Assembly (NCBI RefSeq): GCF_001641265.1
Contig: NW_020167524.1
Location: forward strand, 1,550,001 to 1,614,000
Direction of reading: 5' to 3'
Origin: Pseudogymnoascus destructans
Taxonomy: Eukaryota > Ascomycota > Leotiomycetes > Thelebolales > Thelebolaceae
DNA: 64,000 nucleotides
In this document: positions 19,675 through 29,862 of the stretch, piece by piece
Numbering within the stretch: the stretch's first letter is position 1
How the letters are laid out: every line of letters starts with the position of its first letter
Notes under the pieces: model-generated
Told to the model about the DNA's origin: nothing
What the model saw: the letters and a program-made list of their open reading frames with translations, nothing else
The model's database searches: none
Program-made: the position numbers and the translations under genes

Positions 19675-21297
19675 TCAAAGCCCGACTATCCCTTCGAATG
19701 CTTTTACTCCAGCCCGAAACCCGTGTTCCCACTCCCATACTGATCCCCCTTCCTTCCAACTTTCCTGGAGACGTTTTCGAACCCATATTTCCAAGCACCC
19801 AATCTTCTCTGCACCGCCAGAGCTACTCGCAACCTCTCCCATGTGGCCCTCGGATCTCGCCAGCCAGAAGCACTTTGCATCCTCCCACCCTGCATCCCAC
19901 CCTTCACCGTACCAGTGATGCTCAAATTTCTTGCCAGGCGCTGTTTGGCTCCAATACTCAACGTGGCTCCCCAATGCTCGACTGAAGGTAGATTCTTTGG
20001 ATCTCGTTGCCTCATCCGCACGGTGCTGTACGTCACTCGGATTCAAGAACAGCCACGGAGGCGCTACAATCGTACGCTTTTTAACCTGCTCGAAGAAACC
20101 CCACTCACCGCCGTCCATCCATTCCATCTTTGCAGTCCAGAAATAGGTGCCTCCGGTCTTCTCTCGCCATCTTTCACTCTGAGCATTCCCAAATTGACGA
20201 ACGAGATCGTCTTTCTGAGATGGGTCAGATCGAGACCAGGTCTTGCCGTCTAGTACGCAGCTGTACTCCCCGATAACTATTTGCGCTGCCCCCCGATCAT
20301 GGACTCTACCAGAATACTTGTCAATCTCTCCTAGCTCATGGGGCACTTGCGAGATAATATGTTGCGGTGCCTTTGCGCGATCGGCCTCGCTGAAGGTGTA
20401 GTACTTGTGCGTGTCCACGACGACCGGATTTCCACCCCGATGCCTTCTGTTCTCAACCCACCTCAGAGAACCGTTCAGGTCCCATGCATCGCTCACATAA
20501 ATTGGCATCGTCGGATCAATGTCCTGTATCTCCCTCAATACGTCGTCGTACCATTCATGCAATTTATGTGCGCCTGCGACGGCCTCGTTGACAATCTGCA
20601 CTCCTACAATACCTTTCATGTTCGCAGCTTCGCTGACGACTTGCAATACCACCTTCTTGGCCATTTCTCGGTTCTTTCTCCCTGTATTCCAATGGTCCCA
20701 GAGCTCAGCTTTCCCACTATCAGTCCCTGAGTGCATGTCCTTATTTGCGCCCCCAGGGAGCGCGTGGACGTCAAGGAGAACCCCAATCCCAGCATCGTTT
20801 ACTCGTCGTACGAGATTGCACACAGCCGCCCATGCCGATACGTAGACATCCGCGGCGGCCTCAAACGGCGTCCCCTGGCAAAATGCAGGGCCGAGAGTGA
20901 AATACCCAATGGGGAGCCGGATGCTGGTACATTTCGCCTCGTGGACAAGAAATTGAATATCGTCGTCTGACAACGCAAAATCCCAATGGTTTTTCCAGCG
21001 TTCTTTGGTTTTATCAAGCCCAATTTCGGAAAGAGAGGATGTTACAGCAGCGAGCTCAGAGTCTCCTGGAGCGGAGAACAAGGAAGGGAACAGCCAACGC
21101 TCTAGGACGAATATGGAGCCAAGGTTCGTGCCGTGGTGGTACCGGTAGCGAAAAATATCTTGGCAAGTTATGGGACGGATAGATGAAGCAGCATGGGGCG
21201 TACTGGTGGTGGTAGCTTGAGGAGATTGGGGGGGGGGAGGGTTGGAGTCCGTGAAGTCCGAGATGCGTCTTTTCGCACGGTCGATGATGGACTTCAT
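19675..21297 (-). CDS. glycoside hydrolase family 5 (exo-beta-1,3-glucanase-like), intracellular
   Basis: Single exon, 540 aa. GH5 barrel motifs in order: HHGTNLGSIFVLERWL, SIRLPIGYFTLGP, GVLLDVHALPGG, GVQIVNEAV (acid/base Glu), VVDTHKYYTF and QIVIGEYSC (nucleophile Glu), then GGTYFWTAKMEW. Both catalytic glutamates are present, so it should be active. There is no signal peptide, unlike secreted exo-glucanases; the start MKSIIDRAKRRISDF suggests a cytosolic or mitochondrial protein, similar in layout to yeast YBR056W. The substrate is unproven: beta-glucosides or steryl glucosides are possible for this type. The gene is convergent with the coiled-coil gene, about 290 bp apart. Confidence 0.87.
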   Translation of the reverse strand: MKSIIDRAKRRISDFTDSNPPPPQSPQATTTSTPHAASSIRPITCQDIFRYRYHHGTNLGSIFVLERWLFPSLFSAPGDSELAAVTSSLSEIGLDKTKERWKNHWDFALSDDDIQFLVHEAKCTSIRLPIGYFTLGPAFCQGTPFEAAADVYVSAWAAVCNLVRRVNDAGIGVLLDVHALPGGANKDMHSGTDSGKAELWDHWNTGRKNREMAKKVVLQVVSEAANMKGIVGVQIVNEAVAGAHKLHEWYDDVLREIQDIDPTMPIYVSDAWDLNGSLRWVENRRHRGGNPVVVDTHKYYTFSEADRAKAPQHIISQVPHELGEIDKYSGRVHDRGAAQIVIGEYSCVLDGKTWSRSDPSQKDDLVRQFGNAQSERWREKTGGTYFWTAKMEWMDGGEWGFFEQVKKRTIVAPPWLFLNPSDVQHRADEATRSKESTFSRALGSHVEYWSQTAPGKKFEHHWYGEGWDAGWEDAKCFWLARSEGHMGEVASSSGGAEKIGCLEIWVRKRLQESWKEGGSVWEWEHGFRAGVKAFEGIVGL

Positions 21298-21683
21298 CGT
21301 TATAAAAAGAGATAGTTAAGGATGGCACTTAAATCGTAGTCGAATAAATACTGAGAAGCACAGAGATAATAGTTTATCTCTGGTTCTGGACATAGGAGTG
21401 ATTATCTATGATGATAAGTATTCTATCAATACTTATGGCAAGACTGAAGATCGACAGCCTACGTCATAGGCGACGTCGTCGGTCTTGCCCCCCAATCGCC
21501 ACCATGTGACACTTGTGAGAAGTTAACCAGCAGCAGTGATGCGTGGGAATTACAATGCCAGGTGGAACATGTGAACTTATATGTCATTATATCTTTAATT
21601 AATTTACAGTAGATATTATGTATTGGAGAGTGTCTAGTATTCCTCGCCTGTGTCCCTTCGCCTTGGTTTGATACATGACACAT
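21298..21683. other. intergenic, no gene seen
   Basis: AT-rich 386 bp with an inverted word pair around GATAATAGTTTATC (21365-21378). It contains the GH5 promoter. Confidence 0.4.
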
Positions 21684-21881
21684 TTAAGCTCCACCTTCTC
21701 TTTTCTCGTACTCCAGCTCCATCCGCTCTAGGTACTCTTTCGTCGCCTTATCTTCTGCAGCCTTCTCTGCCTCGGTCTTGTTCGAAGTAATCCCAGGCTG
21801 TCCTTGGGCCGTTGTGGTGTTGTTTCCTTGGCTTGGTTGCTCTGCCTTCGGCGCAGGGGATCTGTTGTCTGCGATTGGCAT
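21684..21881 (-). CDS. small acidic/charged protein of unknown function
   Basis: 65 aa, single exon. The N-terminus is Pro/Gln/Thr-rich and disordered (MPIADNRSPAPKAEQ). The C-terminus is a charged helix ending EYLERMELEYEKREGGA, a tail I associate with small conserved fungal proteins of unknown role. There are no membrane segments or cysteines. The open frame, clean ATG and promoter-sized upstream gap favour a real gene. Confidence 0.6.
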   Translation of the reverse strand: MPIADNRSPAPKAEQPSQGNNTTTAQGQPGITSNKTEAEKAAEDKATKEYLERMELEYEKREGGA

Positions 21882-22250
21882 TTTGGTCGGTTTTGTTCTT
21901 CAGCAGAAGTTGTAGTTTGAGGAAGAGGGTGGATATTGAGGAGATTCGGCTTATTTTTTTGGTTGGAGTTTATAAAGAGCTATCGAGGGGACTGGATTTC
22001 AGCCACATTATATAGTCATACCAGGCGCTAGCGGTCAACAGGGGTGGGTCCCTCAGCCACACTGCACAACTTCGCCACCACCAAAACTCTAGGTGCCACG
22101 TGCTTTTATACCCATTGAATTATGAGTTATGAATTTATGAATTATGAAGTCAGTTGGGGGAAATAGATAGATCAAGTCAAGTCAGATGAATGAAACAAAT
22201 CATGATCGTCGGGTATCCTTAATAACTCCATACATTTTTATATAATACGT
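21882..22250. other. intergenic, no gene seen
   Basis: 369 bp holding the upstream region of the small protein and the 3' flank of PUF6. It has a short repeat of the ATTATGAGTTATGAATTTATG type near 22120-22145. Confidence 0.4.
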
Positions 22251-24562
22251 TCACAGCATGGATAACAGCATCCTCGATCCCGCATTCCCAACTGCTTTCT
22301 GGGTGGGTGCAGCCTTCTTCTTTCCCTTCTTCGCCTTGACATCACCATTCTCCTTGCCAGCTCCTGCAATCTCCGCCGCCTTCGCCTTCTGCTCTGCCGT
22401 CTCCTCAGTAGCTGCCTTTTGCAGGGCGTTCTTTCCCTGCTTCAACTTCTCCAACACCTCCGCTTTCGAGGAGAAGTTCTCGGTTTCTAACAGAGAAAGA
22501 ACAACGAAAGAACTCGAGCCAGTTGCCCACTCAATGATGTGTTCCTCAATCACTGGGTAAAGTATGTCTGCGAAGTTAAGAGGCGGCGACACTGGGATAA
22601 CCTTCTTCAACTTGTTGTCAAAGCGACCACCAGCGATGAGGGAGCGCAGCATCTTGCCGCCGAATGCGGTATTTGCAATGTGCAACCTTGGGCCACCTGA
22701 GTGATCGTTGAACGGAATATCAACCTCCATTGCGTCCTCAGCCGAAGCAGCGGCGTCGACATCCATGGCATCTGCCTCAACAACAACAGCCGTTGGGTCT
22801 CCTGCAGCTACAGATGCGACAGCCTCCAAGGCAGCAGTTTTGTCGCCCACAGATGCGAAGAGAACCTCGGTGATGAACTGGCAGCCGAAGGAAGTAGTGG
22901 CGAGTTCGCCAGCGGCGGAAGCAATGGCATTGAGAAGAAGAGGTGAGAGTGCCTTTGCGAGTTCAGCGCGCCTAATTTCGGGGTCTTTCTTGGAAGTAGT
23001 TGCGCGAGCGACGTCAACCTCGTTGAGGACTTCGATGTCGGCGGAGAGGCTGGCGGGGAAGAGAGAGCTTGACCGGCCTTGGAAAAGGTAGAGTAAGGTC
23101 GTGCGAGCATTTAAGTCGTTGGCGGCAGTGACAACCATCTCAGCTTGTTTGTCGGCATCCTTGGTGAGAAGTTCTGGGAATATCGACTTGGCGGTGAGAA
23201 CAGTATCGTCGACTGTCTCATAAGCTGCGAGAATAATCCTGTGGCCGTTCGGGTCGCCTGCCATAAGATGAATGGTATCTTTGTAGGCCTTCAGGATGTG
23301 CTTTCTATCCTTAGCAACACCGTGTGCAAACGCAAGGCAGACTACTCGCGCTCCAGAAGTTGTGAATGCCAAGTTCTTCAGAAGATCACTCTCTTCGTCG
23401 CTCTTTAGCAGCTCCATGAACTCAGTATCTTCTTCGGTGCCAGTTTTAACATTCAAGTAGTACTGAAGCATCGCATCGTGTAGTAACGTGAAACCAGTCA
23501 TTTTCTTTTGGACGAGATGGTTGATCAACTCCTTCAGCTCGCGCATGATAGGAGCACGCTTTCCAGGCTCCTTTTCGAGCACGTCTGCGAGGTCGCCAGA
23601 AACCTTTTCGCCGTCGCGGAACAGAGAGAACTCAGCACCATACCACTCTCTAAGAATTGTGGCCTTCTGTTGCCTGTTTGCAACCCCACGGTAAACATCG
23701 TCCAAAATCCAAGAAGCCTCGGCATGCTTAATCATCTTGCGCACATAGCCAAAGAATTCTGGGACAATCAGATCTCTGATCTCGTCGTCTCCTTGAATAA
23801 GCAGCTTTCCAATGAGGAACTTGGCATATTTGGACTCTGCCAGTTGGCGGTATGTTCCCTTCAGCTCCTTTGCAATCATTCTCTTCTGCTCAGGTGTAGA
23901 GTATTTGATGGCAGTCTGAATCACACGTACAGAGTCATGCTTCAGGACGAAGTCCTTGACCTTGCCGGTTATGATCTGGAACAGCTCCTCGACAAGCTGC
24001 TTTCTCTCGTCCTTTGGAACATGAGACTTCCTTCGAAGTCTCTCCCAAATCTTCTTCGTTCGTAAAAGAGGGTCGGCGAGCGGCTTAGCCGCCTTTCTTT
24101 CTGCAATTGTCGCCTTCTGCTTTGCGTGTGCCTCTCTGGAGGAAGTACCTATAAACGAATTAGATGAGAAATGTTGATCATAACGGCATACATACCATTG
24201 GGACCCTGGCCAGCAGCAAACTGCCTTCTCTCAGGGTGTATTCCATCATTTGCCTCTTCCATTGGAGTATCTTCTTCCTCCGCTCCGTTCAATGGCACAC
24301 CGCCATCGACATCCATGTCATCAGAGTCCTCATCGTTAGACTCTACCATCTTTGGCTTCTTTGACTTCTTCTCTGGCTTATCTTCCTTTGATTTCTTCTC
24401 TGGTTTATCCTCTTTCTTGGAGGACTTCTTCTTCTCAGGTTTCGTAGATTCTGCCTCTACCTTCGATTTTTTGGTTCCCTTAATGTGTGCTTCCTTCGAC
24501 GGCTCAGCCTTCCGCTTGATGCCCGAAGTACTGCTTTTCTTGGTTGTTGCCGGGGCAGCCAT
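22251..24562 (-). CDS. PUF6: Pumilio-domain ribosome biogenesis factor Puf6
   Basis: Two exons, 24562-24196 and 24148-22251 (47-nt intron), 754 aa. The first roughly 110 residues are Lys/Glu-rich with KKSK and EDKPEKK repeats and an acidic patch (DEDSDDMDVD), typical of nucleolar proteins. Then come KPLADPLLRTKKIWERLRRK and Pumilio-type repeats (VIQTAIKYSTPEQKRMI, YAKFLIGKLLIQG, GARVVCLAFAHG) and the CPL domain region (DPNGHRIILAAYETVDDT). The C-terminus is a Lys/Ala-rich tail. Yeast Puf6 binds pre-60S particles at the nucleolus and represses ASH1 mRNA translation. Length and domain order fit Puf6, not the cytoplasmic PUF1-5 proteins. Confidence 0.92.
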
Positions 24563-24899
24563 GGCGAACAGAGATAAAATTCCGTTAGCAATATGCTATG
24601 ATTGTCGCGGCTGTGGAATTAACTGTCCAAATTAAGAATACAAGCAACCCGGTCGAGTCGCAAGGTTCACGTTGTAACTGTTCTGCCACAATCTTATCAA
24701 GAACTTTTTCTTTTACCTTCAATCGCGAGGCTTTTTTGCAGGGGTGTTACTCCCACTAGTCTGCTATAGTACTCGCGCTGTCCTGGCGAGGCTATGGAAG
24801 TGTCCCACGTGATTCGTCGATTATCAACCCCCCACTATCACCAATGATTCTCATACTTCTACGTCAATAAGCCTGTCTCACAAGGCAAATCCTCTTACA
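24563..24899. promoter_or_regulatory. shared promoter region, PUF6 / GIR2
   Basis: 337 bp between divergent starts of two translation-related genes. It contains CCCACGTGATT near 24806, an E-box-like CACGTG. No gene is seen. Confidence 0.5.
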
Positions 24900-25684
24900 A
24901 TGGGTCGCGAAGATCAACTGGAGGAGCGGGAAGTCCTGGACTCTATTTTCCCGGACGAAATAACTGGTATGTAGTACCTTGCCGTTCTGTCTCAACCTCC
25001 TTGAACACACAATTTCAGAGGGAAGAGGTGAGAGCCCATTGCTAATGCGGCGTCACAGATATTTCAGAAACATCTTACACGATATCAATCCTTCTCGATG
25101 TCACCAACGAAGCCGGCAATGAGGCCGAAGCTCCAACCGTCATCCTGAAGATCGAATACCCGGAAAACTACCCAGATGAAGCCCCGCTTGTCGAGATTTG
25201 CGCACCCGATGATGCGATAGCACACGAACTTTTCGACATCGAAGTGGACAGAGAGCGGTTAATCGATGCCCTGAATGATTCCATTGAGGAGAACATGGGC
25301 ATGGCCATGATTTTCACTCTCGTTTCGACTGTCAAGGATGCGGCCGAGCAGATAATACAGGAGCGCCAAGAGGTGCTGAAGCAAGAGCACGTCAAGCGCG
25401 TGATGGCTATCGAGGCCGAGGAGAACAAGAAATTCCATGGAACGCCGGTGAATATCGAGACGTTTTCGAAGTGGAGGGACGCTTTCAGGAAAGAGATGGA
25501 CGATATAGAGCAAGCAGAGCGTGAAGTTGAGGAAGCTGCCGAGAAGAAGAGAAACAGAGGGAAGGAAACGGAAGTTAAGCTTACAGGAAGACAGCTGTGG
25601 GAGAGCGGCATGGCTGGTAAGGCGGATGAAGATGACGACTTGGAGGATGCGGCTGTAGCGGCTGTGGAGAAGGTCAAGTTTTGA
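24900..25684 (+). CDS. GIR2: RWD-domain protein Gir2 (RWDD1/DFRP2 family)
   Basis: Two exons, 24900-24966 and 25059-25684, 230 aa. The RWD domain starts at the N-terminus (MGREDQLEEREVLDSIFPDE) and includes the hallmark YPENYPDEAPLVEI. A long charged helix (KDAAEQIIQERQEVLKQEH) and GTPVNIETFSKWRDAFRKEM, the region that binds the GTPase Rbg2, follow. The tail KLTGRQLWESGMAGKADED is conserved in this family. Gir2 binds Gcn1 and restrains Gcn2 activation on ribosomes. The intron is 92 nt, phase 1, and restores the RWD domain. Confidence is high. Confidence 0.92.
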
Positions 25685-26155
25685 CGAGATACCTTCGAGT
25701 TTTTTATTGCTTAGGTCGGAAAAACCGGTCTCCATGATATATGAGGCGTTGCATTGGAGGCGTTTTGGGTAGAGCTGGAAAATACGCGGACCATCACGGC
25801 CTTCGACTCTGTTAGTTATCTATAGTTGCAAACATGAGCACAAAACGCAGCTGACAGCTCCCTTTTTTGAACAATGAATAGGCAAGTGTATGAACACGTG
25901 TATATAAAACTAAATCGCAATAGATCTCTGGATCAATCTCTGGGTCTGAGATTTTGTAGTTTATTGACTACATAATTTTCTTAATTCTTTTGGCGATGCA
26001 CTTGGCATTAAACCCGAAACAGTGATTTCATAATCCTAAGGGATCACGCCTAGATCTAAACTTTTATAGCTTTCTAGAGAGCCCCCATACACTGCTATGC
26101 AGCCTATCAGGCTCCCAGGGTTCACGTCGGCCACAGTATAGTCCTGATAAACTGA
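25685..26155. other. convergent intergenic region
   Basis: AT-rich 471 bp between the ends of GIR2 and ACL4. No gene seen. Confidence 0.5.
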
Positions 26156-27337
26156 TCAAACGCCACCCATCTCCTCATCTTCCTCACCTTCCTCATCTTC
26201 ATCGCCACTATCGGACTCGTCATCCTCCTCTTCACCTTCCGCCAGTACCCCAAGGTCTTTCTCCAGATTGGAAATAAGTTCTTTTGCGTGTTCTCCGAGG
26301 CGCACATCCTCATAATCTTGTTGTTGAAACAGCTTTAAGCTGTGATTCAGCCATTGTCGACTCGAGATCCAATAAACCTTGTGACCCTCCCCACTAACAT
26401 CCTTCTCCTTCTCCTTCTCGCCCAAGATATAAAGTCCCCAGCCACCAAGGTACCATACCTCAACACTGCTATCATCTTCTCCTACCAGTCTCTCCAGCAC
26501 CTCAATTGCTTCCTCTTCCATCCCACTCTCCATCAACAATCTCGCCAAGCTCACTCTCGTTGGGAAGTCTGGCACCAGTTCACTCTCTGGATCCTCATCC
26601 TTCCAAACTTCAATGCTGCGCTTTAATGCAGCTTGGGCGTCTTCGAGTCTCTGCTGTGATATGCGCACACTAGCCAAAGTCTGCCACGGCTCTGCGAAGC
26701 CTGGTCCGACAAGCGTGGCTTCGGTGACAAGTGCCTCACACCTCTGTTCCGCATCTTCCTCCCAACTCAAATCAGTCATATACACCTCGACAACTCCACA
26801 TAGCGCAGTTGCTAGCTTTCTCCTCTTCTCTGCAACCACAGCCTTCACTTCTGCTGCTTTGTTTGCATCCGCTGTCTCCACAAGCTTCTGTATCTGAGCC
26901 CGTAACACCTTAGCACCCTGCTCGAACCACTCCACACTGTCCCGACCTCCCTCTTCACTCAGCTGCGCCAGCCAGAGGAACTTCTCAGCCCCGCCTCCGA
27001 TCTCCTCATCGACCTCGCCCTCCTCGTCGATTTCGACGGCTTGTGTGAAATAGGCCCTCGCGGCCTCGATATCGCCGAGCTCAATGTGGATTTCGCCCAG
27101 TAAATTCAACGCCGGAAGCGCATCAACAGAGTCTACATCAACTAGTCCCAAGGCGCGTTGTGCCAATGGAACAGTGCTCTCAATATCGCCTTCCAGAAGC
27201 TTAGAAGTGGCCTGGTCGAGGAGAGACGACGAAGATGCGGGCGGTGAAGAGGCCTTGCTGGGAGTGGCTATTGTGCGGTTTAAAATATTTTTGGACTCCC
27301 GGTTGGCCTTCGACTGTTGGGGCTTCGTTTTCGCCAT
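26156..27337 (-). CDS. ACL4: TPR protein Acl4, dedicated chaperone of ribosomal protein L4
   Basis: Single exon, 393 aa. The basic N-terminus (MAKTKPQQSKANRESKN) is followed by tetratricopeptide-like helices: ALPALNLLGEIHIELGDIEAARAYFTQAVEID, FAEPWQTLASVRISQQRLEDAQAALKRSIE, and ESGMEEEAIEVLERLVGEDDSSVEVWYLGGW. The C-terminus is highly acidic (DDESDSGDEDEEGEEDEEMG). This is the arrangement of yeast Acl4 (YDR161W), which holds Rpl4 co-translationally and hands it to pre-60S particles. It sits next to two other ribosome- or translation-linked genes (PUF6, GIR2), which may be chance. About 235 bp separate its start from the end of the complete Fot element. Confidence 0.88.
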   Translation of the reverse strand: MAKTKPQQSKANRESKNILNRTIATPSKASSPPASSSSLLDQATSKLLEGDIESTVPLAQRALGLVDVDSVDALPALNLLGEIHIELGDIEAARAYFTQAVEIDEEGEVDEEIGGGAEKFLWLAQLSEEGGRDSVEWFEQGAKVLRAQIQKLVETADANKAAEVKAVVAEKRRKLATALCGVVEVYMTDLSWEEDAEQRCEALVTEATLVGPGFAEPWQTLASVRISQQRLEDAQAALKRSIEVWKDEDPESELVPDFPTRVSLARLLMESGMEEEAIEVLERLVGEDDSSVEVWYLGGWGLYILGEKEKEKDVSGEGHKVYWISSRQWLNHSLKLFQQQDYEDVRLGEHAKELISNLEKDLGVLAEGEEEDDESDSGDEDEEGEEDEEMGGV

Positions 27338-27572
27338 TGTTGCAATGTATGAGGTTTTTGGAATGAAAGGGCGATGTCTGTTGACTGAAATAGTTTATTC
27401 CTGGCCACGAAGAACTTCGCGGGGCGGCAGAATTATTTTTCAAGGCGGGGCTTGGTCTGTCGATGACGGCAAGCGCTTACCGCTTTTGGAACAGATTCAA
27501 CCCCAAAAAGTGCTCCAGAGTATGAATAGTAAAACCAGTATACGTAAACACGTAGTTGAGTCATTTGGAATA

Positions 27573-29432
27573 ACGTGGTTTATCAGTACGTCGGACATAT
27601 CAGTACCTCGGACACTTTTCATTGGCATTCTACTTTGAATATCAATAAATCAACCATAACATATTAAATTAACTATAACTAAGCGGAATCAGATGAACTA
27701 GACATATCTATAGCTTCTTGACAAGTTCGCGCATTATGACCAGCTTTTCCACAGATCCCACAGCATCGCCTAGACGGTTGCCCCTCCTTGTGACTACCCC
27801 CAACAGCACGTACGTCGCGTCGTACCTGCTCATCCACATCCTTCTGTGCGATAATAGCCTGTGCATCCTCTACTATAAGTGCACCTCCTTCACGGACACG
27901 AGCCTTTTTAGCCCTGCGGCGTTTGCTAAGGGCTTCGTTGGCTGCTCGAAGGGTACGTACCTCAGCAGACAGAAGGGTGTTCTCATGTGCTAGTCGCTCC
28001 GTACCCTTTGCCAATGCAATAACTGTCCCGAAGAGTGGAGTTGGCGAGCTTCCTTGGTGACGGGCAATTCGATTTCGAACGAGGGTTGTTTGTGAAAGAG
28101 CTTCAGTTGGGTTGGAAGGGGTCTGGGAGACCCAAGGGTTGGTGTTGGCAGTAGAGGGTCTAGAGGGAGTTGGAGTCCGTAACCTCACGTCAAGCTTTGA
28201 AAGCACTGCTTGCGGGTCGAAAGGCACTAAGCCAGCTCCGCGGAACCCGGACTGGGCGTTTTGGGCTGTCATGGATTCCAGATATGCTGCTCTAAAGGCG
28301 AGAAAGAACTCGACCTTGGTAATGTGGTTGATATGAGCCTTAATGAAGGTCTCAATCTGCCGACCATATGCCCGCTTCAACACACTAAAGCACCCGACAT
28401 CAAGTGGCTGAGTTAAATGAGACGAGTGGGGAGGTAGTCCAAGAGTTATAATGTTGTGTGCCTTGCAGTACTCTTGGAACTCGGCCGATTCATGACTCTC
28501 GTGCCCGTCTAACACCAGCATTCGATATGGACCCCTTGCACGAACAGCAGTATGTTTGTCGAAGTGTTTCAACCATTCTAGACCCGTCTCATTGTTTGTC
28601 CATCCATTGCTTGTCGGTTTAACAACCCAGTTGTGTGGAAGGCCGCCGTCTGTATACCAATTTGCAAGATGATTCTTGCCTTTAACTACCAAAAATGGAG
28701 GAATACTCCAGCCGTCACTGTTGATACAAGCAATCGCTGTAGCCCATTCCCGATTCCCTGGCTGAACTGCCTTACCTCTGCCAAGTCGATCTGCACGGGT
28801 AACAACCATTGCAGGGCAAATCACACCCATCATAAACCCAGTTTCGTCAAAGTTATAGAAGTCGCAGTCCAAAACACCATATTTTGCCCTCATATTTTCC
28901 ACTAGTCGAAACCACGCGCCAATTAGTTCAGGATCTTCGCACAAGGCCCTTTGGAAGTCGTAAACGCGATTAAAACGCGTCTTTAATTCTGGACGTCGTT
29001 GTACAAATCGGTGGGCCCAGAGCTTCCCGACGCGCCTCCCTCCACGCGACTCGAGTATAAAATTTGCCATATCTTCTACACCAGCAAGCCGGGGTGCAAA
29101 TCCTCTTGAATCCATATCAAGTATATTCCGAATAACCACCTCCTCTTCTAGTATAGTTAATTTCATCATTGCAGGCCGGCGTTTGTAGACAGTAGTTCGG
29201 CCGTTCATTCTGTCGCAGAGTGTAGAATGAGGTACTTCATAGAGCTTAGCAGCCTTCCGACGACTTAGATTTTTTGATGTTCGGATAGCCTCGATAGCTA
29301 GAATGATTTTTGCTTCTTGGGTAATCACTGACATAATAAAAGGTGGAAAAAACGCGTTGTGAAGTTAGAGGGTAGGAAATTCGGGAAAAGTGTCCGAGGT
29401 ACTGATATGTCCGACGTACTGATAAACCACGT
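27573..29432. mobile_element. complete Fot1/pogo transposon (family Y)
   Basis: 1860 bp bounded by perfect 48-bp terminal inverted repeats (27573-27620 and 29385-29432) and a TA target duplication on each side (27571-27572 and 29433-29434). Each end starts ACGT and holds two copies of a TATCAGTACSTCGGACA word, 17 bp apart. One intact transposase lies inside on the minus strand. All parts needed for movement are present, so it is potentially active. It lies 235 bp upstream of the ACL4 start. Confidence 0.95.
27679..29334 (-). CDS. Fot1/pogo-family DDE transposase
   Basis: 551 aa, uninterrupted. The N-terminal helix-turn-helix (AIRTSKNLSRRKAAKLYEVP, then HSTLCDRMNGR) and the CENP-B-type DNA-binding segment (LWAHRFVQRRPELKTRF) precede the DDE domain: DFYNFDETGFMMG (first Asp), RMLVLDGHESHES (second Asp), then HSSHLTQPLDVGCFSVLKR (third-Asp region). 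The C-terminus has a coiled-coil stretch and a CCHC knuckle (CGICGKAGHNARTC). The protein cuts and pastes the element at TA sites. Length and motifs are complete for Fot1-like elements of filamentous fungi. Confidence 0.95.
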   Translation of the reverse strand: MSVITQEAKIILAIEAIRTSKNLSRRKAAKLYEVPHSTLCDRMNGRTTVYKRRPAMMKLTILEEEVVIRNILDMDSRGFAPRLAGVEDMANFILESRGGRRVGKLWAHRFVQRRPELKTRFNRVYDFQRALCEDPELIGAWFRLVENMRAKYGVLDCDFYNFDETGFMMGVICPAMVVTRADRLGRGKAVQPGNREWATAIACINSDGWSIPPFLVVKGKNHLANWYTDGGLPHNWVVKPTSNGWTNNETGLEWLKHFDKHTAVRARGPYRMLVLDGHESHESAEFQEYCKAHNIITLGLPPHSSHLTQPLDVGCFSVLKRAYGRQIETFIKAHINHITKVEFFLAFRAAYLESMTAQNAQSGFRGAGLVPFDPQAVLSKLDVRLRTPTPSRPSTANTNPWVSQTPSNPTEALSQTTLVRNRIARHQGSSPTPLFGTVIALAKGTERLAHENTLLSAEVRTLRAANEALSKRRRAKKARVREGGALIVEDAQAIIAQKDVDEQVRRDVRAVGGSHKEGQPSRRCCGICGKAGHNARTCQEAIDMSSSSDSA

Positions 29433-29764
29433 TAAGCTTATTTTGACTATATTTGATGTTTTAATTATTGAAATATAGCATCATAGTAACCAGGATTCGT
29501 TAAACATAGATAAATTGGTTGAGTCATTTGTTTTGACACTGTTTTATGGATTTATTGTTGAAATAAATAACACAATGATTATGTAGTCGTAATCATGACT
29601 ATAATCTATACCTTATTAGGCTTAGTTATTACCTAATTGGGTATAGTTTAGATAAGCGATAAGATAAGATAAGAAAAACGAAATGTTTCTAGAGAATTCT
29701 ATCAAACTTCTACAAACTTCTAGAGAGTTCAAGATGCTTATAAATGCTTATAAATATATCTATA
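29433..29764. other. AT-rich spacer between two Fot elements
   Basis: 332 bp, very AT-rich (GATAAGATAAGATAAG and TTATAAATGCTTATAAAT repeats). It looks like mutated repeat DNA; no gene. Confidence 0.5.
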
Positions 29765-29862
29765 ACGTACATGTATAGCGAACCGGCCAAACAAGCGAAC
29801 CGGCCAAAATGATGCGGTGACAATAACCCCCAACTAAATGTTAAATTCCTCCATAACAAAAC

